A stretch of 64,000 bases of DNA from an uncultured Algimonas sp. (lineage in GTDB: Bacteria > Pseudomonadota > Alphaproteobacteria > Caulobacterales > Maricaulaceae). Made by a program: the position numbers and the translations under genes. Below, piece by piece: positions 58,481 through 64,000 of this stretch (positions within the stretch are counted from its first letter, which is position 1; each line of letters begins with the position of its first letter). Below the pieces are notes generated by a model, which did not search any database, had not been told where the DNA came from, and was given only the letters and a program-made list of their open reading frames with translations. The stretch lies in NCBI RefSeq assembly GCF_947498175.1, contig NZ_CANMJB010000005.1:167495-231494 (forward strand). Reading direction: 5' to 3'.

Positions 58481-59097
58481 TTCAGACGCTCCTGCAGGTC
58501 AGCGACGGCATCCTTGGACAGCACCAGCGTGTGGCGGCGCAGGATGTCGTAGACGTTGGCGCCCTGGCTGGGCAGCACGTCGATGTTCGGAATGTTGCGG
58601 GCGGCCCGGCCGAACGCATCGTCGATGGCGTTGCCGCCGACGATCAGCGCGTTGGTCACGCCGATCTTTTGAAGCTGTTTGGCCAGCGCGGAGGTTTTCG
58701 CATCCTTCAGCGCCAACTCATCGACGATGATCAGCTCGCCTGCGCCCTGCTTGGCCGACAGAGCATGGCGCAGCGCCATCTTGCGAACCTTCTTGGGCAG
58801 TTCGTGGCTGTGATCGCGCGACCGCGGACCGTGCGCCTTGGCACCGCCGCGGAACTGCGAGACCGAGCCGTTGCCGTGACGGGCCGTACCGCCGCCCTTC
58901 TGGCGACCGATCCGCTTCGTCGTCTTGGCAACGTCGCCGCGTTCCTGCACCTGGTGCGTGCCGGAGCGGCGCTTGGCCAGCTGGTAACGGACCATGCGGT
59001 GGAGAATGTCCTTGCGGGGCTCCTGGCCGAAGATGCTCTCGTCGAGATCGACAGAGCCGCCGGTCTTGCCATCGAGTTTCGTCACATCGATTTTCAT
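58477..59097 (-). CDS. rplD: 50S ribosomal protein L4
   Basis: 206 residues. The tunnel loop region [53 protein letters not shown] is conserved. In E. coli L4 represses its own S10 operon through the leader before rpsJ; here rpsJ has been moved away, so that control may be lost or rebuilt before rplC. Overlaps rplC by 4 bases. Confidence 0.98.
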   Translation of the reverse strand: MKIDVTKLDGKTGGSVDLDESIFGQEPRKDILHRMVRYQLAKRRSGTHQVQERGDVAKTTKRIGRQKGGGTARHGNGSVSQFRGGAKAHGPRSRDHSHELPKKVRKMALRHALSAKQGAGELIIVDELALKDAKTSALAKQLQKIGVTNALIVGGNAIDDAFGRAARNIPNIDVLPSQGANVYDILRRHTLVLSKDAVADLQERLK

Positions 59098-59942
59098 TGT
59101 TCGTCACCACCCTTGTTTTCAGCGGCTTTGTCTTCGTCGCCGTCATCGGCGGTGGTTGCGGCCATGGCGGCGTCGCGTTCGGCCGCGATGCGCGCGGCTT
59201 CGGCCTCGGCTTCGGCGGCGGCGGCCGCTTCGGCATCCTCGGCGGCTTTCTGCGCGGCCTTGCGGTCGGCATTCGTCGCGGCCGGGAAAATCAGGTCTTC
59301 GGGCTGCGCCGCTTTCACCGCGTCGCGGATCTCGACCCATCCGCCCTTGGACCCGGGAACGGCACCCTTGATGAGGATCAGGCCTTCGTCGATCTCGACG
59401 CGGGCGACCTCGACATTCTGTTGCGTGCGGCGGACGGCGCCCATGTGGCCAGCCATCTTCTTGCCCTTGAAGACCTTGCCCGGATCCTGGCACTGGCCCG
59501 TCGAGCCGTGGGAGCGGTGCGAGATCGACACGCCGTGCGTCGCGCGCAGGCCGCCGAAATTGTGGCGCTTCATCGCCCCGGCAAAGCCCTTGCCGATGGA
59601 GGTTCCGGAGACATCGACCTTCTGGCCCGGAAGGAAGTGACCGGCGATGAGCTCCTCGCCCACCTCGACCAGATTCTCTTCCGCGACGCGGAATTCGACC
59701 AGTTTCTGTTTCGGGGTCACGCCCGCCTTGGCGAAGCGTTCGCGCTCGGCCTTGGACACGCGCTTGACCTTGGCCTCGCCCGCGCCGAGCTGCACGGCGG
59801 CGTAGCCGTCGCGCTCGGTCGTCTTCTGCGCCACGACGGCACAGCCTTCGAGCGACAGGACGGTGACGGGGACATGGTTGCCGGCGTCGTCATAGACCCG
59901 GGTCATCCCGAGTTTGCGCGCCAATAGACCTGAACGTTGCAT
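59094..59942 (-). CDS. rplC: 50S ribosomal protein L3 with an acidic C-terminal tail
   Basis: 282 residues from ATG 59942 ([19 protein letters not shown]), AAGGAT lying about ten bases upstream; a GTG six codons earlier is possible. Residues 1-218 are an ordinary L3, including [50 protein letters not shown]. Residues about 220-282 form an Ala/Glu/Asp-rich tail ([24 protein letters not shown], ending ENKGGDEQ). First gene of the long ribosomal transcript, because rpsJ is 3.4 kb away. Confidence 0.97.
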   Translation of the reverse strand: MQRSGLLARKLGMTRVYDDAGNHVPVTVLSLEGCAVVAQKTTERDGYAAVQLGAGEAKVKRVSKAERERFAKAGVTPKQKLVEFRVAEENLVEVGEELIAGHFLPGQKVDVSGTSIGKGFAGAMKRHNFGGLRATHGVSISHRSHGSTGQCQDPGKVFKGKKMAGHMGAVRRTQQNVEVARVEIDEGLILIKGAVPGSKGGWVEIRDAVKAAQPEDLIFPAATNADRKAAQKAAEDAEAAAAAEAEAEAARIAAERDAAMAATTADDGDEDKAAENKGGDEQ

Positions 59943-60001
59943 CAGCAGGTTATCCTTCACGAAATTCGCCCGACCTCACCACGAGGCACGAGCGTCATAT
60001 G

Positions 60002-60130
60002 CACAGCATTCGGGAGATGGGTCTGCGATCTAACAAAACCGGGCCAGCGCGCCGCGAAAGGCGCCTGGCCGGATAGTCGGTACAAGATCGTCAGCCGCGT
60101 CTGCCTAAGCACTGCCAGCTATGAACGAGG
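60002..60130 (-). repeat. Copy A: remnant of a TonB-receptor gene 3' end with terminator
   Basis: On the minus strand GTTCATAGCT...CTGACGAT matches the last codons and stop region of the TonB receptor gene at 60995 (GTTCATAACT...CTGACGAT). It is followed by a related hairpin and then by CAGACCCATCTCCCGAATGCTGTG, which matches CAGGCCCATCTTTCGAAATGCTGTG after copy B. Similarity is roughly 70-75 % by eye with small gaps; ends are approximate. Confidence 0.6.
60035..60072 (-). terminator. Intrinsic terminator (copy A)
   Basis: Minus strand: CCGGCCAG with CTGGCCCGG plus inner GC pairs form a hairpin with one bulge, followed by TTTTGTT. It has no intact gene in front of it and lies about 90 bases upstream of rplC, so it would block read-through into the ribosomal operon. 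Confidence 0.7.
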
Positions 60131-60317
60131 CGCCCTCTACGGAAGCGACTCGCAAAGGTCAACGGGCGAATGCAGGAAAGTGGGTTGCCGGACCTCATTC
60201 GAAAAATCATGCAAGGCTTTGCAAGACCATCGTCGAAAGCACATCGCGAACCGTGCGCCCATCCCGCAAGCACAGAGCCTGCAAACCGCATATTTTCAGG
60301 CATTGTCAATCCAACCC

Positions 60318-60548
60318 GTGACCGACCTGGCGACATCCGCTCCGACCGGACGCCGCGACGTGTCCATCGTCACGATCAACCGTCCGGACCGGCGCAAGGC
60401 CATGGACTGGACGACGGCATGGAAGGAGGCACTGGATTTCGGCAGCGTCAACCGCGCCGCACCCGAAGTCACCGCGCTGCTAACCGCCCGGAACCCTCCC
60501 CTGTCGGAACGTCGCCTTCCCTTCGACCCGTTCTGCGCAACGACCGCC
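60318..60548 (+). pseudogene. Enoyl-CoA hydratase/isomerase (crotonase) N-terminal remnant
   Basis: The translation VSIVTINRPDRRKAMDWTTAWKEAL followed by PEVTALLTARNPPL...FC resembles the N-terminus of enoyl-CoA hydratases (VTINRPDRRNA...; then the FCAG-type oxyanion segment). After about 75 codons the similarity ends and the oxyanion motif is not intact. A functional crotonase has about 260 residues with two oxyanion segments, so this is a fragment. Confidence 0.5.
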
Positions 60549-60865
60549 ATTCCCTGCCGGATCAGTGAGGGATCAGCAAAACGGAGACCCTGGCGTACGA
60601 AGCCCGGCTCGGTCTTGGAGACGATCGGCATGGGAGAAGCGGCCGCGGCGGCGATGTGGGTCAAGAGCGGCGACGGGCGGATCGGGCGTTTCGAGCAAAT
60701 GAATAAGAGCGCTCCTAAGGACGCCGTCATGTTGTAACGGGAAAAGCGCTGCGCGCGTACAACTCAATGTTCACTTCAGCGCCGATGAGGTCTGAAGTTT
60801 GCATCGACAACTTGCCCCCCTCGAAAAATCGACCGGACCTGCCATGCCGAACGGACGCAAGAGTC

Positions 60866-61035
60866 ACAGCATTTCGAAAGATGGGCCTGCGACCTGGCAA
60901 AACCGGGTCGGCACTGCGGAAGGCGCTAGGCCGACCCGGAGATGGTCTTACAGAACCTTCAAAGCGGCGCGGTGTGAAAGCCGCTGTATCATCGTCAGAA
61001 TTGGTCCGACACCGTCAGAGTTATGAACTCTCCAC
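60866..61035 (-). repeat. Copy B: functional 3' end of the TonB receptor gene with terminator
   Basis: Counterpart of copy A. It includes the true last codons of the receptor (FITLTVSDQF, stop at 60995), a second small hairpin (AGCGGC/GCCGCT) that copy A lacks, the terminator at 60900-60940 and the CAGGCCCATCTTTCG segment. The offset from copy A is 865-904 bases. Confidence 0.6.
60900..60940 (-). terminator. Intrinsic terminator of the TonB receptor gene (copy B)
   Basis: A perfect 10-bp stem, CCGGGTCGGC with GCCGACCCGG, around a 17-base loop, followed on the minus strand by TTTTGCC. It is 55 bases past the receptor stop codon. Confidence 0.8.
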
Positions 61036-63097
61036 GTCTTCGATCCAGAAATTCGGACCCGGTTAAGGCGCCGCTCCGGTCCGGGGAGAACAGGGTACGG
61101 TCGCGCGGCAGCCCAAGGCCTCCGATGTTGCGGACATTGATCCGCATCTTTACCCCGGCAAACCGTGTCGTCTCCACGAAGGCTGACCATTGGTTCCCAG
61201 TAACGTCCCGCAACACCTCGTTGGCGAAAAAGATGTCGGTCGTTACTTCCGACTCGTAGGTCACGCCCCATGAGATTTTCCGAGAAGGGATGTCCTGACG
61301 AAAGTCGATCTCGATATCGGGATTGGAAATCCGCGTGATTTTCCGGGTGCGACCCGTGATCGGATCAACGAAACTCGCGTCGAGGAACGACGCGGTCACT
61401 TCGAGCAGGCCGCCCGGAACGAGGCCCGAAAGCGGCAGCGCGCCGTTGGCGTCCAGTCCCCACACGCGTGCGTTCCCCGCATTGGCCAGGCCCGGAACGC
61501 CGTTCGGCAGAACCACTTGTTCCAGCACATCCTCGCGCCATTCGTGGAAAGGTTCGACATTTAGCGCAATCCCGCCCTCCGTCCGGAAGTCTGCCGATAT
61601 GCTCGCGCGCCAGGTCTGGTCCGGGCCAAGGCCTGGGTTTCCGGCAAGCAGGCGATCATCCTCTGCGTTGGCAGACGCCGCAAAGTCGTTGAAGTCGAGC
61701 TGTCCGACGCTGCGCCTGAGCGCCGCGCGGAACTGCAACGATGCGGACGGCTGGTAGATGAGGGCAAGCGAAGGTTTGAGAAAGACGAAATCGTTGCTGT
61801 TTCCGGCATCTCCATCGACGGTGATTTGCGACAGTTCCACCGCCAAGCCACCTTCGGCAGTCCATTGAGGCGCAGCTTGCCAGACGATATTGGCAAAGGC
61901 TTCGCCGCGATACTCCCGGACCTGCACATCGGACGCGGGAAGATCAATGGCGCGGATACCGCCATCGGCATCTTCCACTTCCAGAGCGATACGAGAGTCG
62001 AGCTGGTTATAGGCGACTTCGACACCGAATTCCGGTCGGAACTCGCCATTGACCCGCCCGAAAGTGGCGCGCGACAGGATTTCCAAAGGCCGACGCCGGG
62101 TTTCGAACCGGCTGATAGATTCGGTCCGTCCAACAGGACGCTCGTTCAAAGTCACTGCGCTTTGTTCGGAGTCGCGGGCAGACCCCAAGGCCAGCAGTTT
62201 GAGAACGGAATTGCCGCCGACACTCCGCGTCCAGTCGGCACTAAGCTCGCCGTCCCAGAAGGCGCTGTCGAAGTCGATATCGGTCAAGCGATCCGGCCCG
62301 TTCTCGTCCGCCGTGCGGCCAGCGAACCCGGTCCGTTGCGTGTTCCTCCCGAATTCGCTGTAGCCGAACCGACTATTTAGGGTCAGAGTCCCCCCGCCAA
62401 ACAGACGCTCGGCTTCGCTGGCGACAAATGCTTCGCCAAGACTGGACGGGGCAGATTCGACTTCGAACAGATCCAGCGCGCCCTCGGCGCCGAATGTCTG
62501 CCGCTCGAAGCGGGTAAAGGGGAACTTTTCCCAGAAGGCGTTGAGTTTCGTGGTGGTCCGCCAGCGGCCTAGCGGTGCAGTGATCGACAGCTCGCCGCGC
62601 GGATAGACAAGGCCGTCCGAATTACGTTCCAGTTCCGCCGACCAGGTTCCTGCGACGACATCCGACTTGCGAACGACATTCGCGACAAGCCCTTGGCCTG
62701 CTGTTTCCCCGGCCCGTTGCGCACCGCGCGAAATAACGATGCGCTCGACGGCGTTCGCGGGAATGCGGGAGAGGAAATCTTCGATTCCCCCCGCCTTGAT
62801 GGTCGGACGCTCGCCGTCGATCAGCACGTTACCCGCCCCGCCAGCAAAGCCGCGCAGGCTTTCGCCGCCTTCAATGCTAAAGCCAGGTACGCGTTGAAGC
62901 AATTCGAGGGCTGTTTGCGGAAAGAACCTGTCGAAAAAAGCGCGTGGATATGAATCGGCATCTGATGTGGATGCGTCAACCGGTTGGCCGACAACCGAAG
63001 ATTTGCGAGCGTCTAGTTCCCTTTGTGCGAAGGCTGTTGGGGCGTGGAACGCAATCGCGAAACAGAAGGCGAGCATGCTGCGGACGTGATGGGTCAT
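60995..63097 (-). CDS. TonB-dependent outer-membrane receptor
   Basis: 700 residues. Signal peptide ends TAFAQ (about 25). The plug domain (about 55-160) has LELLQRVPGFSIEGGESLRGFAGGAGNVLIDGERP and IVISRGAQ; there is no STN domain. The rest is a beta-barrel ending in the aromatic C-terminal residue (TLTVSDQF), as needed for BAM insertion. The IDGERP-type plug places it with a group of proteobacterial receptors of unknown substrate. It sits inside the ribosomal cluster, between rpsJ and rplC, on the same strand, with its own promoter region and terminator. Confidence 0.9.
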   Translation of the reverse strand: MTHHVRSMLAFCFAIAFHAPTAFAQRELDARKSSVVGQPVDASTSDADSYPRAFFDRFFPQTALELLQRVPGFSIEGGESLRGFAGGAGNVLIDGERPTIKAGGIEDFLSRIPANAVERIVISRGAQRAGETAGQGLVANVVRKSDVVAGTWSAELERNSDGLVYPRGELSITAPLGRWRTTTKLNAFWEKFPFTRFERQTFGAEGALDLFEVESAPSSLGEAFVASEAERLFGGGTLTLNSRFGYSEFGRNTQRTGFAGRTADENGPDRLTDIDFDSAFWDGELSADWTRSVGGNSVLKLLALGSARDSEQSAVTLNERPVGRTESISRFETRRRPLEILSRATFGRVNGEFRPEFGVEVAYNQLDSRIALEVEDADGGIRAIDLPASDVQVREYRGEAFANIVWQAAPQWTAEGGLAVELSQITVDGDAGNSNDFVFLKPSLALIYQPSASLQFRAALRRSVGQLDFNDFAASANAEDDRLLAGNPGLGPDQTWRASISADFRTEGGIALNVEPFHEWREDVLEQVVLPNGVPGLANAGNARVWGLDANGALPLSGLVPGGLLEVTASFLDASFVDPITGRTRKITRISNPDIEIDFRQDIPSRKISWGVTYESEVTTDIFFANEVLRDVTGNQWSAFVETTRFAGVKMRINVRNIGGLGLPRDRTLFSPDRSGALTGSEFLDRRRGEFITLTVSDQF

Positions 63098-63122
63098 CGG
63101 AGCGGCCTCGTGGCGACAGAAT

Positions 63123-63141
63123 AGTGTAATATACTAACACT
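63123..63141. promoter_or_regulatory. Operator-like palindrome upstream of the TonB receptor gene
   Basis: AGTGTAATATACTAACACT is an imperfect inverted repeat (7-base arms, one mismatch, 5-base centre) 25 bases upstream of the receptor ATG. The minus strand reads TGTTAGTATATT across it, with a second TGTTAG just before, so it overlaps a plausible -10 region. A repressor site is a reasonable inference. Confidence 0.45.
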
Positions 63142-63241
63142 TTCCTAACACCAACGACTCGTCAAACCGATCTGTGACATTTTCTTTGGAGTATGCCGGA
63201 CTGTCGGCTCCGTATGCGTTTCTGCTGATTGCTTCGAACCC

Positions 63242-63266
63242 AAAAAAAAGCGCCCCGAAGGACGCT
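63242..63266 (-). terminator. Intrinsic terminator after rpsJ
   Basis: Minus strand AGCGTCC-TTCG-GGGCGCT followed by eight T residues. The G-U pair fits only the minus-strand RNA. It lies about 100 bases after the rpsJ stop and ends the tuf-rpsJ transcript before the receptor gene. Confidence 0.88.
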
Positions 63267-63362
63267 TCTATCAACATGTCGCGTATGTAATCGCGCCTGC
63301 TATCTATCGGTTAGGACATTTCGTTTCGAAAAGTCTTCCAGAGTTTCGTCTATCCAGAAACT

Positions 63363-63677
63363 TTACGCGCCCAGCTTGATCTCGACATCGACACCGGCTG
63401 CCAGGTCGAGTTTCATCAGCGCATCGACCGTCTGGGGCGTCGGGTCGACGATGTCGAGCATGCGTTTGTGCGTGCGGATCTCGAACTGCTCGCGGCTCTT
63501 CTTGTTGACGTGGGGCGAGCGGTTGACGGTGAATTTCTCGATGCGGGTCGGCAGCGGGATGGGACCGCGGACGCTGGCCCCGGTACGCTTGGCGGTGGCG
63601 ACGATTTCGCCAGTGCTTTTGTCGAGAATGCGGTGATCGAACGACTTGAGTCGGATGCGGATGTTCTGTGCGGCCAT
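63363..63677 (-). CDS. rpsJ: 30S ribosomal protein S10
   Basis: 104 residues: [79 protein letters not shown]10 (NusE) is both a small-subunit protein and a transcription-antitermination factor. Normally rplC follows at once; here a terminator and 3.4 kb of other DNA separate them. It is 86 bases after tuf. Confidence 0.99.
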   Translation of the reverse strand: MAAQNIRIRLKSFDHRILDKSTGEIVATAKRTGASVRGPIPLPTRIEKFTVNRSPHVNKKSREQFEIRTHKRMLDIVDPTPQTVDALMKLDLAAGVDVEIKLGA

Positions 63678-63763
63678 TGTTCTAGTCTCTTGCGGTCAAA
63701 AAAGGTCCAGGGTGGGAAGACGAACTCCCACCCCGGCGTTGTCGTTTGGAAGCGGGCTGACCC

Positions 63764-64000
<237 letters not shown>

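Larger units (their letters stand above)
59943..60994. other. 1.05-kb region of gene debris between rplC and a TonB receptor gene
   Basis: No intact gene. It holds two related terminator-plus-gene-end copies (near 60002-60130 and 60866-61035) and a crotonase remnant between them. The rplC promoter must lie in the part next to 59942 unless transcription leaks through the terminators. GC content is lower here than in the ribosomal genes. Confidence 0.6.

Noticed and set aside
60001-60940. Integron attC sites
   Set aside because: The two structured repeats and an ATCTAAC core-like string suggested attC sites. The matching GTTRRRY end is missing, and both hairpins are followed by T runs on the minus strand, which makes them terminators.

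Overview
The window is a 64 kb piece of a chromosome with high GC (about 63-66 % in most genes). It reads as a Gram-negative, free-living alphaproteobacterium, most likely of the marine Maricaulales/Hyphomonadales group. The reasons are the Caulobacter-style TonB-dependent receptors, the DUF1674 (SdhAF4-like) protein, the ScfR-type regulator beside a glyoxylate-shunt operon, the LdtD/MepK gene pair, the short-LID adenylate kinase and the alphaproteobacterial HslV N-terminus. This placement is inference from gene content; no 16S gene is present.

Left part (1-15 kb): a truncated TonB-dependent receptor with an STN domain, two tRNA-Gly genes (CCC and GCC anticodons), a secreted phytase-like esterase, a dgcA-dgcN pair for D-glutamate or dipeptide metabolism, a lipoate-ligase-like gene, a decayed CoA-transferase, a lipoprotein hydrolase, an aceB-aceA operon with its divergent regulator, and gamma-glutamyltransferase.

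Middle part (15-41 kb): mostly housekeeping and envelope genes. These are a prolyl-tRNA editing protein, a membrane histidine kinase, a thioredoxin/TPR chaperedoxin, a LON-domain protein, a Trm112-like protein, an L,D-transpeptidase with an M15 endopeptidase, HslV, a periplasmic redoxin with a DsbD-type reductase, and purH. A run on the minus strand follows (rpe, heparinase-like gene, sugar-nucleotide epimerase), then rsmB, an SdhAF4-like gene, small secreted proteins, an SDR gene coupled to pyrF, a sterol-desaturase-like hydroxylase, and a LemA/DUF2207 pair.

Right part (41-64 kb): the S10-spc-alpha ribosomal region, all on the minus strand, from tuf (cut by the right edge) down to rplQ. It is split twice. 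Between rpsJ and rplC lie a TonB-dependent receptor gene, duplicated terminators and a crotonase remnant. Between rplO and secY lie a DUF5694 lipoprotein, RimK, a RimB-like protease and two small membrane proteins. Intrinsic terminators follow both rpsJ and rplO, so the region must be expressed as at least three units. L15 carries a long basic, histone-like tail and L3 a shorter acidic one.

I found no CRISPR array, prophage, complete insertion sequence or obvious defence system. The most unusual signals are the broken ribosomal operon with gene debris, the L15 tail, the abrupt GC change inside the first TonB receptor, and a second copy of a tRNA-Gly 3' end.
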